In this document: in pieces, positions 24,701-35,534 of the stretch | Position numbering within the stretch: position 1 is the first letter of the stretch | Layout: every line of letters begins with the position of its first letter | NCBI GenBank assembly: GCA_003550305.1 | Contig: QKYT01000264.1 | Span: 1-64,000 of the forward strand | Source of the DNA: Glomus cerebriforme | Lineage: Eukaryota > Glomeromycota > Glomeromycetes > Glomerales > Glomeraceae | Direction: 5' to 3' | Length of the DNA: 64,000 nucleotides | The notes under the pieces: generated by a model | The model's input: the letters and a program-made list of their open reading frames with translations, nothing else | Database searches by the model: none | Told to the model about the DNA's origin: nothing | Translations under genes and position numbers: made by a program

Positions 24701-24757
24701 AAACTTCATTAATACTAGTGTAAACTATATTGAAACTATAACACTTCGACCTTTGAT
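21746..24757. other. Gene-free tract
   Basis: Long AT-rich stretch with A8T17 near 22830 and other homopolymers. Small open frames (22183-22371 minus, 23919-24200 minus) have no recognisable motif and are not supported. Confidence 0.45.
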
Positions 24758-24880
24758 ATATTGCTGCTATTAAGCACCCCTCCTTTTTCGAGTATAATGC
24801 TGGCTAAAGGCATCATAATACCGGTCAAAATTAGATAATGCAGGCCAAGAGTGTTTAATAACAGCGATATACAAACATAC
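24758..24880. repeat. Short inverted repeat (possible MITE)
   Basis: TATATTGCTGCTATTAA (24760) and the complement of TTAATAACAGCGATATA (24858) face each other about 100 bp apart, with two mismatches. No coding sequence. Confidence 0.45.
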
Positions 24881-24910
24881 AGTATATCTAATTTCGAAGT
24901 AACAATTTTT

Positions 24911-25040
24911 TAATACAAGGGAATCCCCCATTCCCTGTTTTTAACTAAAAAAGAATCTAATACAAGGGAATCACCCATTCCCTGTTTTTAACTAAAAAAA
25001 GAAGTCTAATACAAGGGAATCACCCATCCCTTGTTTATTT
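24911..25040 (+). repeat. Three tandem hairpin-forming repeats of about 50 bp
   Basis: Each unit reads TAATACAAGGGAATC-CCC-ATTCCCTTGT or ATTCCCTGTT, then TTAACTAAAAAA in the first two. AAGGGAAT pairs with ATTCCCTT within each unit, giving a stem with a 5-nt loop. The sequence is nearly identical between units, so the array is young or maintained. Confidence 0.7.
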
Positions 25041-25695
25041 AAGCAAAATAAATTAAGAAAAAAAAAGAAAATTAAATAAAAAAGTAAAGTTAATATGTTT
25101 AATAGGCTGCAGTGCTACACCTCGCCTCTTTTTAACTTTTCTAGGTTCCGAATTTTTTTTGCCAGAAATACGTGAATTAAATTATGTAATGGATAATGGA
25201 ATATTCTATTGTTTTTTTTTGCTGCAACCATTAATAATATAGATAATATCTAATATCATAAAGAATTGTCGATCTATTTTAATTATTAATATGCATTATC
25301 ATTCACAATCGATTTCTAAACATTTTTTCTTTTTTTTTTCATATGCATGATTTATTTATGATAAATAAATCCCAAATAAGGGTTCTATTCATTTAGACCA
25401 TTAACAATGGGCATGGCGATCATTAATAAATAATTACCATATAATTCTTTACTTCTATACATATAAAAAAAAGTGCTACAGCAATAATGAATTTCAAAGA
25501 TGGTGACAACGATAAAATATTCTTTTATGTTAGATTGTTAATGAAATTATATCCACAATAATTTATAAAATAACTAACTCAATAATAATATTGAATAATT
25601 TGAATTTATTTAATCATAAAGAATGTATCAAATATATCAAGAAATGACCGAAAATGATAAAAATAATATTTTATAAAATAATAACTAATAAATAA
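25041..25695. other. Gene-free tract downstream of the 129-codon gene
   Basis: AT-rich, no repeat or gene recognised. On the minus strand this is the 3' flank of the gene ending at 25696. Confidence 0.5.
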
Positions 25696-26085
25696 TTAAT
25701 TTTCATCATCGGTACTATATCCAGAATCTTTAGAAGAAATACTNNATNCCGAATTATTTTCGTTATTGTAATTTTGAGTTGTAAAAATTACTAATTTTTG
25801 CAAATTTTCTAACGTGAATTTCGATAAGTCATATTCCAATTCGCAAGGAACATTATTTAAAGTAAATTTTGCGTTGAATACGGAATATTTATTTTCCATT
25901 TTTGGAATATTTTCATAAAAATTGGTAACAATTTCTTCTATTTTACTTACTTTATTAGAAAAAAGCTTAATGCAATCGTTTGTTTCTTTACAATCGGAAC
26001 AAATTTTTGGAGGTTTTTTCCTGATTCTCATGTTATTATTGCTTAAATTGATTTTTTGAACGTATGGAGTATTTTTTGATGACAT
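25696..26085 (-). CDS. Hypothetical 129-residue protein with Cys cluster and acidic tail
   Basis: The protein is not recognised. It starts MSSKN, is basic to about residue 27 (RIRKKPPK), then has CSDCKETNDC with Cys29, Cys32 and Cys38, which could bind a metal. Residues 44-60 look amphipathic, 66-105 form a compact-looking block, and the end is Ser/Asp-rich (DSGYST at 120-125, then DDEN), resembling a phosphodegron. Two or three residues near 113-114 are unresolved (N at 25745-25746 and 25749). A TATA box lies 155 nt upstream of the ATG. Its upstream region (26.1-30.1 kb) is duplicated at 31.5-35.2 kb next to a different small gene. The gene is probably real; no function can be stated. Confidence 0.6.
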   Translation of the reverse strand: MSSKNTPYVQKINLSNNNMRIRKKPPKICSDCKETNDCIKLFSNKVSKIEEIVTNFYENIPKMENKYSVFNAKFTLNNVPCELEYDLSKFTLENLQKLVIFTTQNYNNENNSXXSISSKDSGYSTDDEN

Positions 26086-26232
26086 TGTGACAAAAATTAA
26101 TTTTGTATTTTAAAGCTTATTATTATTACTGCGAGAGAAAATCATAGAGCGATCTAAAGATCGATTAAAAGTTTTATTTTTTTCATATATACAGAAATAT
26201 TCTGTGGAAATATTTTTTACGTGAGTGTGACC

Positions 26233-26240
26233 TTTATATA
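26233..26240 (-). promoter_or_regulatory. TATA box for the gene at 25696-26085
   Basis: TATATAAA on the minus strand, 155 nt before the ATG. P1, P2 and P3 have a TATA box at about the same distance. Confidence 0.5.
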
Positions 26241-28376
26241 TTGGGGTCTATGCTTTGATTTCGGAGATTACCATTCGGCTTCAGCCCCATTTCCCCAATC
26301 TTTCCCTATTTTTTTTGAAATTCGAATAATTAAAAATATTCTTATTTGGTATTTTTCAATACTGTACGATATAATTAGTTAATTATTTATGGAATAAGTT
26401 ATATATATAAAAATCGGTATTCACCATTGCCCTTCTTACCTTTTAAAGAAGACAACTACAAAGATTCTATCTGCGTTATGATTCATGTATATATATAAAA
26501 GATGAAATGTCGTACTATAAAGATACAGTACTTCTGGAAATACTATTAAAAAATTTGATATATTTATATACGTATTATACGTATTATATAACAGGTTGAT
26601 AAACTTTTATAAAGTAATATCGTGGTGTGAATGTGTGATATTTGTATGAACAGCCAATTTTTTAGTATGACCAAACATTAATTTTTCCGATTACTTATTT
26701 TACTAACCCTATTAAGTTACTTGTTAATTTTTTCGACTTTATTATTTTTTCCTTATTTATTTCGAATGGGACATTTCACAACATTTAATATCGACAAAGA
26801 TATACAAATATGAATTCCTTATAACTCGAAAATAGAAAACAGATTAGATTAAAGTTATTTTTAAACGTGTCTAGAACGTGGTTGCATTCAAACTTCTCGA
26901 TATTGTTTATATATAGTCGTTAAACATATTCTAATAGAAGGAAAAAAGAGATTTCTCGGATTTATAAATTAATTTGATGTCCAAAAATTATTTTTAAGTT
27001 ATTAGCTTCCTAAATCAACTATAAAGACTTCCATTTAAATCATTGCCCCACAAATCCGCAAATGTTATGATATGCACATGCATCGTATGTATGTAATTAA
27101 CATGTCAATAAGATTGATTAATTACGCAAATGTAATTTTACTGTAAGATTGATTAAAATATTAAATTACGCAAATGTAATTTTAAGATTATTTATACCAT
27201 TTTAAAAACCCAAAAAATTGTCAAAAGAAATAAAAACGTAAAATACTTGTATCTCAAAAAGAGGATCTTATCTTAATTGGTGTGATCGACCATAAAGCCG
27301 GAAAAAAAAAATCGATTTTATTTTTCACATCCATAAAACACCACCATCGGGTGTAAAGATTTAGGCTTATAGTCAGCTTAAAGTTTGAAGTTAACCGAAT
27401 TAGAAAATAAATTAAATATTATTTGATTGTGAGACAAATTTGTAATTTGTATTTATATTATATTTATAGGAAAACATTTCTGAAACTTGATTTCGAATAA
27501 TACTAAAGAATGTTCTTTTTTGCCATTTTTATATTTATTATCTTCAGATCTCAGCCATTTATGATTTTTTCTTTATTCTTTTTCCCATTTAAGTTAAAGA
27601 CGATATGAAACACATTTCTTTGTTTATTTGAAAAGTCGTTATCTCTAATTATTATAAAAAATACGTATATATAATGGTTATTTTTTTTTTTTTGTGTTTT
27701 TCTTAATATTTTGATACAAAAAAACTTCTCTAAATTTCATTTGAAATTTAGCTAATAGATCTACCTATTAATTACGCGTTAATCAATTAATAATATACGG
27801 AAATTAAATGAAACAACTGTTTTAGGATCATAGGGCTAATTTGTTTCATAATTACAAATCATTGTATTATAAATAGAATAGCTTTAAAGAAAAAAAATGC
27901 AATTTTACTGTGAATATTTCGTAATCTTTTTTATTATTATTATTATTATTTAAAAGCCTACACTTTTATATCATACATTTTGATGATCTCACGCTCTATG
28001 AATCAATTTTCATAAATAATTCATATGTTTGTTTAGATAATTTCGCCAATCGATTACAAATTTACCGATTTTGACCCGATATAGATATAAAAAACGCAAT
28101 GATATTTCCCCTTTTTTTTCACATAAAATAAAATACATCGAAAGAGTGACAAAAAAAATCGCAAATCATAATGATATGACTCAATCACTTCCAAATCGAT
28201 TATTATTGTTGCTTTTCAACCCTAACAAATTAATACACAATTATGTAAAATGTTGCTTCAGAAAAAACAAAATTTTTTTTTTGTATTCACAATTGAACGA
28301 AATTTTATTTTGCCTTAAAACTTAGCTGTCTCTTTTAAAAAAGGGTTGCGCATTAATATCATTTAATATCATATAA

Positions 28377-28678
28377 ACAGTAATTGGACGATGTCGTTTT
28401 ATAAAAGGTATCTTTGATCTTTTTTTTTAAAAAAAAATTATATATATATATTGTTTTTTCTATTGGTTAAATAATTAAAGACATATCTGGTTCGATTCCT
28501 TATACTGTATAAACAAAAAAAAAAAAAAAGGGAATTTTTTATTTATTTATTAATCAAATAAAATAAAATTTTCCGTCAGTATTACGTATAACTAACGAAC
28601 GGTCTGTGGACGTCCATTACTAACGTCCAACCTGCGGAGTCCATTGATGGTTATCGGACCTCTTGAAACTTAGTGATG
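28377..28678 (+). mobile_element. TIR element with tRNA-like interior, copy 2 (left-truncated)
   Basis: Contains a perfect B-box GGTTCGATTCC (28489-28499), then the shared body (TCCGTCAGTATTACGTATAA, GGACGTCCATTACTAACG) and the intact right end GGACCTCTTGAAACTTAGTGATG in two parts (28657-28678). The left end and most of the A-box region are missing. The same place in duplication copy 2 lacks the element, so it either inserted after the duplication or was replaced there. Confidence 0.7.
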
Positions 28679-28818
28679 ATTAAGTTAAATAATGTTTATA
28701 TATTTTATTATGCAAAAGGGCAATATAGAATGTTAATGAATGTTAATATGTTAAGAAATCTGGAGCCTGTGAATTGCAGTTAGTTGCTTTCGACGATTAC
28801 GCGGCATGCATATGCCAT

Positions 28819-29596
28819 TGGGGTGCACTATCAAATAATTAAATCAAAACTACGTATGGTTTTGGGGATTTTTTTTCATATTAAGCTATTTTATACTATA
28901 TTGTTAAATTATTTTATAATAAATTTCATAATAAAATCGTCATATCATTTTTTAATAACTCTGAATTCTTCTTGACATGATTGTCATTAAAAACATTTCA
29001 AATAACTGTCTTTTCATAAAATAGCTCGCTTTTTTTTTTAAAAAAAAAAAAATCCATTAACACTGTGAAAATAATAAAATAAAACCTTCAACTGGAAAAA
29101 AATATTTTTTTTAAAGATTTCGGATATTTTAACGGTAAAATGCCTCGAATTTCAAAACAAAGACTGCCACTTAGGTAAGCTCGTGATATACAAGCTAAAA
29201 AAGTTAGAGGCGAAGAAGAATAACAAAAAAGAAAAATTATAGATAAGATGGATGAACTAAATCTTGACAATACTTTAGAACTAATAATAAAACTGCCAGA
29301 ATCAAGCAAAGAACGAATTAATTTAACTACTACAACAACTATCTGAAGGAGCAGCACCCGCAGCAAATCATCTATTACAACTCAAATTTTTTAATAATTT
29401 ATTGAGTATGTAAAAAAAATGCTACCAATATTTAAAATTTAAAATAAAATCATCACAAATTTCGAAAAAAAAACGCCGGAATACAGTAGTATTTATTATT
29501 TTATAAATCAAAACTATATCGGAATTACAAAAAAAATTCCAATGATAAATTTTTACCATACATAATTTTGATTTAATTAGTTGACAGCGCACCTCA
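28819..29596 (+). mobile_element. Mutator-like element with 9-bp target duplication (778 bp)
   Basis: The ends TGGGGTGCACTATCAAATAA and, inward from the right, TGAGGTGCGCTGTCAACTAA form inverted repeats of about 35 bp. ATATGCCAT flanks both sides (28810-28818, 29597-29605). Duplication copy 2 has the site once (33880-33888) with no insertion, which proves a discrete insertion event. Nine-base duplications are typical of Mutator-like elements. It encloses a short decayed ORF. Confidence 0.85.
29140..29346 (+). pseudogene. Short decayed ORF inside the Mutator-like element
   Basis: From ATG the frame reads MPRISKQRLPLR, a stop, ARDIQAKKVRGEEE, a stop, then QKRKIIDKMDELNLDNTLEL and a Thr run to the final TGA. 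The two TAA codons interrupt an otherwise coherent, highly charged sequence. It may be a gene fragment captured by the element or the remnant of an element-encoded accessory protein. No catalytic motif is visible. The antisense frame is a shadow. Confidence 0.55.
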
Positions 29597-29605
29597 ATAT
29601 GCCAT

Positions 29606-31043
29606 GTCAGGGGTGTTTCCTCTTTACAAGGATTCTCTGGTATCTATATTCTGACTCTAGATACTAACCTGCTATATAGTACGGAATATGGACCATCGTG
29701 CCGAACAACTTCAGTTACTATGCATATATAATAAAGGTAAATGATATCAGGTTTTAAAAATTTCCTAAAGAAATAAAGAGCTTGTTTCTCGATGATGGTG
29801 TTTTAGATGTTTCCTTATATCTCATAGGTCTGGATTTTTCTGGTCATTTATAGCAAACACAAGAAACTTTAACACTATATTTATACTCCTATTCATATTT
29901 TGGATACCAATTTTAGACTTCTGCTTATTTGTCTTTTATAAGTTTGAGTGGATTTTATTTCTTTTAATTCATTAAATCATAAATAATTTAATTTAATTTT
30001 ATTTTCTTTAGTAAACTTAAGTTCAAAATAATAAAATAATTTATTTTTTATTTATTTGCTATTTCTTTTAGAAATTTAGAAAGATGGTAGGATTGAGTCA
30101 TTAACTTCTGTTATTGAACTTGTTGATGAAAATTTAGTAAAGCTACCCTCTATGTACTGATGATACTTGTACTTTATATTAAAATAGAAGCTACTTCGCG
30201 ATCTGATATAGATCAATGGAAGTAATAAATCCGGTATTTAAATGTTGGTTTTCTTTTTAAATGTTTAAATCAAACTTGAAATGAAGAAAATTTAATTATT
30301 ATAGCCTTTTTATAATATATGAAAAAAATACTATGTATATAAATCAGGTTTGAGAGATTATACAAAAAGGATTATTTAATGTTGTACCAAATAATTAACC
30401 ATTGGTCATATGAAATTTACCATTTTTTTCCAAAAATGTAATACAAAAAAAAAAAAAAAAAGAAAAAAAATACACGTAATAATTATGCCGCAGCATTATA
30501 TTCTTATCATTTGGTTTTGAACATTATTTATTTGTCAATTTTTGTTGACTTACAGGGTGAATTTTTCTGGTTTTGTCTAGTTGGATTCATTTCGAGTTCT
30601 TTTTTGTCATTTTATTTTCTTATTGCAAATGTTATTACTTCTTAAACAGTACAATACACATTGATAAGTCAACTTATTTCACTTAATATCAGGTATTGTA
30701 AAATTTATTAATATCGTGACTTGGATAATACATTTGGCAAATGTGCCGATATTAATTTTAATTCATACATAATGGTAATTTGTATCATATAGAATGAATC
30801 TTAAAGTCTTAAAATAAATTACTTATATTGATAGAACGCGATCAAAAAAAGCATATTGTAGAAAGAAAGCTATAAATCTAGAATATAATCATTAAAATTG
30901 TGTTTGTGATAAATTATCAAAAAAAAAAAAAAAATCTTAAATATGGCATAATTTGACTGTTTCGAAAATTTTATAAAAAAAAAAAATAATTGAAACGAAT
31001 GATAAATTTTCTTAAGTAAAATTTTATTAAACAATGAATTTAT
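29606..31043. other. End of duplication copy 1 and spacer before P1
   Basis: 29606-30135 matches 33889-35225, which is longer because of an insertion there. 30136-31043 is AT-rich with poly(A) runs at about 30440 and 30920 and no gene. Confidence 0.5.
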
Positions 31044-31044
31044 T
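31039..31044 (-). terminator. Poly(A) signal overlapping the P1 stop
   Basis: AATAAA on the minus strand shares one base with the stop codon, the same geometry as in P4. Confidence 0.4.
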
Positions 31045-31283
31045 TAAGGAAACGACAAAGATCCTAATCCAGCGGGTAGCATCAAAGACTCGTTCTCATG
31101 AAAATTTATTCCATTAAAAAAATTATTCTCGTAAGAATTATTTGTACTTTGTAATATATTTATTTGAATAATTCGGTTAATGGTATTAGAATTATTAATT
31201 AAACGAATTCGTGAACCGCGATTTATAAACCGTAGCATCCTGAGCATCTTGCGCGTCCCATGTATTCTTCGTTCAAATAACAT
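31044..31283 (-). CDS. P1: small basic protein of the FFNG/LPAG family (79 aa)
   Basis: First of four paralogues in this window. The N-terminal half is Arg-rich (RKMLRMLRF at 11-19, shared with P2 as RRMLRFM), the middle is Asn-rich, and the C-terminal block is YENNFFNGINF (51-61) then LMLPAGL-GSLSFP to the end. It has no signal peptide, transmembrane helix or known domain. A TATA box lies 168 nt upstream and a T10A10 palindrome lies 11-30 nt before the ATG. Just after the stop, TAAATAAA gives a poly(A) signal overlapping the stop by one base. The 5' flank beyond 31530 belongs to the duplication shared with the gene at 25696. It is probably a real gene because four diverged copies keep the same blocks. 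Confidence 0.65.
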   Translation of the reverse strand: MLFERRIHGTRKMLRMLRFINRGSRIRLINNSNTINRIIQINILQSTNNSYENNFFNGINFHENESLMLPAGLGSLSFP

Positions 31284-31293
31284 CGGATTGAAG

Positions 31294-31313
31294 TTTTTTT
31301 TTTAAAAAAAAAA
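31294..31313. repeat. T10A10 perfect palindrome before P1
   Basis: Ten T followed by ten A, immediately upstream of the start codon. It is one of at least thirteen T-then-A palindromes in the window. Confidence 0.6.
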
Positions 31314-31427
31314 TTACTTATATATTTTTTACTGCGAATGAAATACAATGTGAATATTAGATGACGGTATGCCTTTAATGGATTTATACGGTTTAATATG
31401 TAATGAATATTTTTAAAAATTTTAACG

Positions 31428-31463
31428 AAAGGAATTTCAGAGTCTTTTATAAGAAAATTTTGC
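31428..31463 (-). promoter_or_regulatory. P1 core promoter block
   Basis: On the minus strand GCAAAATTTTCTTATAAAA is followed by GACTCTGAAATT and CCTTT. The TATAAAA is at 31445-31451. The same block precedes P2 (39855-39905) and, in weaker form, P4. Confidence 0.55.
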
Positions 31464-31917
31464 AAAAATATATACATATATTAAAGTTTAATCGGAAACT
31501 TTAAATTAAAAACATTCTCTATTTTTTTGACAACATTGTGACAAAAATGATTATTTTATTCACGGAGATTGTCATTTGCCCCATTTCCCCAATAAATCAA
31601 GCGTTAATTAATATTTTCCTTTTTTTTTTGAAATTTCGGAATTTTTATTTGTTATTTTTCAATATAAAATATAATTAGTTAATTATTTATGGAATAAGTT
31701 ATATATATAAAAATTGTTATTCACCATACCGTTTAAAGAAAACAACTACAAAGATTCTATCTGCGTTATGATTCATGTATGTATATAAAAGATGAAATGT
31801 CGTGCTATAAAGATACAGTACTTTTGGAAATACTATTAAAAATCAACCAGAAATACTTATTTGATATATTTATATACGTATTATACGTATTATATCAGTT
31901 TTAACAGGTTGATAAAT

Positions 31918-32240
31918 ATTAGTTATTTGATAGGGATGTTAGAATATCACCGAACTGCGAAGCAGTTCGGATGATATTTTAACACCCCTATCAAATAACT
32001 GTATTATTCTGCAGCTACCCATGATCATGCTGATCATGCTTAAACTATTTTCTGGCTTTTCATGACGCGCCCTTTTACTTTTTTCTTTATTCCTTTTTAC
32101 TTATATTCATATAAAATGCCACAAACAAGTTCAAGAAAGAATGTATAATTTACTTTAAATAGATTTTGCAATTGTAGTTTATTTATAGCTTAATAAAAAA
32201 ATATCACGGTAAAAGAAGCATGATCCTATTTGGTTGTAGG
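31918..32240. mobile_element. Insertion with an 80-bp hairpin at its end
   Basis: Absent from duplication copy 1, where the flanks join as GGTTGATAAACTTTTAT near 26600. GATAAA is present on both sides of the insertion. The left end is a near-perfect hairpin: arms 31921-31958 and 31962-32000 with a GAA loop, arms starting AGTTATTTGATAGGG. The rest is AT-rich and non-coding. It could be a fold-back element or a Helitron-like fragment; the class is not clear. Confidence 0.6.
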
Positions 32241-34249
32241 ATAAACTTTTATATTGTAATGTCGTGGTGTGAATTGTGATATTTGTATGAACACCTAATT
32301 TCTTAGTATGACCAAACATTAATTTTTCCGCATTACTTGATTGTTTTTTCCTTATTTATTTCGTTAGACATTTCACAGATATGAATTCCTTATAATCAAA
32401 AAAAGAATCCTAGTATAGTTGGAAATTGATGATCGGCAAAAAAAATTAAATTTTGAAGTTAGCCGAATTAGAAAATAAATTAAATATTATTTGATTATGT
32501 GTGACAAATTTGTAATTACTGTATTTTGATTGTGTATATATATTTATAAGAAAACATTTCTGAAACTTGATTTCGAAAAATACTAAAGAATGTTCTTTTT
32601 TGCCGTTTTTATATTTAGATCTCAGCCATTTATTCTATAAGTAATTGTTCTTTATTCTCTTTCCAATTCGGTATGAAACACATTTCTTTGTTTATTTGAA
32701 AAGGAAAAATACGTATATAACGTATATAACGGCTATTTTTTTTTTTTTTGTTGTCTTTTTTTTATATTTTGATACACAAAAGCTTCTCTAAATTTTCGCG
32801 CAGTAAGCTAACCTACCTATTATAATTGACGCATTAATCAATTAATAATATACGGAAATTAAATGAAACAACTGTTTTGGGATATTCAATGGTAAATGTA
32901 TCATAGGTTAATTCCCTTGTTTCATAATTACAAATCATTGTAATATAAACAGAATAACTTTAAAGAAATCGATTGGCTAATGAATTACAAATTTACTCGG
33001 ACATAATATCGGACCGATAAATATAGATGATCACCCTTTTTTCACATAAAATAAAATACATCGAAAGAGTGAGTAATGATTGATCTGAAAAACATTCGTT
33101 TTAGATATCTGTCACAATGATATCGATTTCTGATCCCATTTGTCAAATACAAAGCTGAATTTTCTCGTGGAGTTTTTAACTTTTTTCTTCCTTTATCTTC
33201 CCCAGCATCAATTCATAGTCATGTGACAGTGAAAAATAATTGCCACCGATGTCACGCCCAGAAAATTACTATTTATCCTATTTATCTGAATGAAAAAATA
33301 TTTGTCATACCTATTTATCACAGATACACCACATGCTTTCACTTGTGAATATTTAGTTAGTAAATAACACGCGACTGTGTTTTTAATAGTGATGAGATGT
33401 TGAATAAATTTAAAAATTTACTTATAGCTTTATAACTTTTATTTTCCAATCACTCCCAAATCGATTATTAATTTTCAACCATACAGTAACAAATTAATAC
33501 ACAATAATGTAAAATGTTGTTTCAGAAAAAATAAATATTTTTTGAAGATATTCTGCATTCACAATTGAACGAAATTTTATTTCGTCTTAAAACTTAGCTG
33601 TTTCTTTTAAAAGAGTTGCATATTAATGTCATTTAATATCATTTAAGTCGTATATATTTGTATTTATCAGTTTAAAATATCATTAAGTTTGTTGACTTAC
33701 AGTATGAAAAATTTCAAATAATAATGTTTATATATTTTAGATATTATGCAAGTTTATAGGAAACCATGTAAAAATGAAATGAGCGATATTAGATGTTATC
33801 TACTATTTTAAGGACAATATATAATGTTAATGTATTAAGTAATCTGGAGCCTGTGAATCGCAGTTAGTTGTTATGCGGCATATGCCATGTGGTGTTTTCC
33901 CCTTTACAAGGATTCTCTCTGGTCATCAAGAAGATAGATAAATCATGTGATTATTTTCGAAGATTTATCAAATATGGATAATACCTGATGATTTACACCT
34001 GAAAAAAAATGCAGTGTTTTGCTGTTTTATAATGAATACAGTAATCTCTGATTTTGAAGAATTTCATTAAAAAAATCATTTCTTTATTTTTAAAGTTTTG
34101 CTATAAATGTTTAATAAATAGAAAATATAATACAAACTGCAAAAAAAAAAAAATTAAATAGCATAGTAGTTAGATCGCGAGATATGATATATTAATAATA
34201 CAATTCAGGTATTATGGTAAGTAAAAAAAAAATAATAATAATAAATGCT

Positions 34250-34835
34250 AAATCTCACCGGCGGTGATTGTCACCGCTTAATTCTGGCCAAACATGATAA
34301 TTTCGGCCAGAGTTAAGATACTTGAAAAAAAAATTTTATAGTTTAAAAAATTTAAATCATATGTATGTTAAATAAATATGTTCGCATCAAATTTTGAAAA
34401 TATTTTAATTAAAAATTTTTACTTAAAATGTAAAATTCAAATTTTCATGTTTTCTTAAAACTATCTAAACAACAGTTCTTCTAACCTTAGAAAAACTTTA
34501 ATTATTCACAAATTTACACATATTAATAAATATATTAGTCGAAAATTCGAATTTCATGTGCTCCTTTTTAATAAATTCAATTTCAAATAAATTGCGATTT
34601 TTAATTGTTTTTTTTTTTTTGTGGTATTTAATGATTTGCAACAGAGTTTTAATTTTAAAATGCAATATCTTAGAATTTTTTAATTAAATTTTGATTTATA
34701 AAAAAAAATAATTAATTTTGGCCAAAATTTTAATTTCATTCGAGTCTAACCTTGGCTATAATTAATTGGAAATTTTGGCCAGAATTAAGAAATTATGAAA
34801 ATCCGGCCCGGACCGGCCTCTAATTCTGAAGAAAC
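34250..34835. mobile_element. Insertion in duplication copy 2 with TTCTGGCC repeats
   Basis: Not present at the matching place in copy 1. GC-rich ends (CACCGGCGGTGATTGTC on the left, CCGGCCCGGACCGGCC on the right) enclose an AT-rich interior. TTAATTCTGGCC faces inward near both ends, and TTTTGGCC occurs several times. Non-coding, class unknown. Confidence 0.5.
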
Positions 34836-35225
34836 CATATGGACCATCGTGCCGAAGCAACTTTTAAAAATTTCTAAATAGAGAGCTTATTTCTGATGAT
34901 GATGTTTTTAGATGTTCCTTGTATGAGTTGTATCTCATAGGTCCGGATTTTCCCGTGACGTCATTTATAGCAAATACTAAGCAATTCTGCTTATTTGTCT
35001 TTTATAAGGTTGAATTGATTTTATTTCTTTTAATCCATTAATAATTTAGTTTAGGAAACTTAGGTTCAAATTAATAAACTCAAACAATTCGTTTAGAAAT
35101 TTTTTTTTTTTTTTTATTTACTATTTCTTTTAGGAAATATGAATTTAAAAGTATAAATTCAAAATGAATCTGTTTTAATTAAAGATGGTAGAGTTGAGAT
35201 ATTTAAGATATTAACTTCTGTGATT

Positions 35226-35534
35226 ATTACGATTTTGATTTTATGATTTTATTCGATAAATTTTATCAACCTGTCGAATTAGTAATGCATTATTATTTTT
35301 GGCTTTGGAAATTATTGCATTATTAAAAAAAAGTGATAAAGACAAACAGATAAAACAAGTATCCAATCTGAAAATATTTCTAATATCAAAATAAGATTTA
35401 TGAAAATTCATCTTGATGATAGCCTCAGCATTTTTAAAATATGCCTTTAAGTCTCAATAACATAAATTTATTATCTGTACTGATAAATGAAGATATATAT
35501 AACAAATAAATAAATTATCAAATAAGTATATGCG
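35226..35534. other. Spacer between two duplications
   Basis: AT-rich, nothing recognisable. Confidence 0.5.

Larger units (their letters stand above)
26086..30135 (-). repeat. Tandem segmental duplication, copy 1
   Basis: Homologous in the same orientation to about 31530-35225. Anchor pairs are 26350/31660 (TTAGTTAATTATTTATGG), 26620/32260 (GTGGTGTGAAT), 27480/32550 (CATTTCTGAAACTTGATTTC), 27790/32835 (AATTAATAATATACGG), 28745/33840 (AATCTGGAGCCTGTGAAT) and 29690/34850 (ATGGACCATCGTGCCGAA). The match starts at the start codon of the minus-strand gene 25696-26085. Copy 1 alone carries the insertions at 28377-28678 and 28819-29596. Confidence 0.8.
31530..35225 (-). repeat. Tandem segmental duplication, copy 2
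   Basis: Counterpart of 26086-30135. On the minus strand its gene-side end reads ATG TTG TCA AAA AAA TAG (31535-31518), five codons and a stop. This corresponds to the start MSSKN of the gene at 25696-26085. It alone carries insertions at about 31918-32240 and 34250-34835. No intact gene lies within it. Confidence 0.8.

Noticed and set aside
24911..25040. CRISPR-like array
   Set aside because: Only three units, no unique spacers, hairpin inside the unit, eukaryotic context.
28071..28325. 84-codon plus-strand frame
   Set aside because: The homologous part of duplication copy 2 (about 33000-33550) does not keep the frame.
28489..28499. Possible tRNA gene at GGTTCGATTCC
   Set aside because: No cloverleaf can be drawn around it and the same sequence recurs in dispersed repeats, so it is a tRNA-derived repeat.
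29088..29366. 92-codon minus-strand frame
   Set aside because: Antisense shadow of the decayed ORF in the Mutator-like element.
31223..31477. 84-codon minus-strand frame overlapping P1
   Set aside because: Different frame from P1, without the family blocks, and it runs through the T10A10 palindrome.
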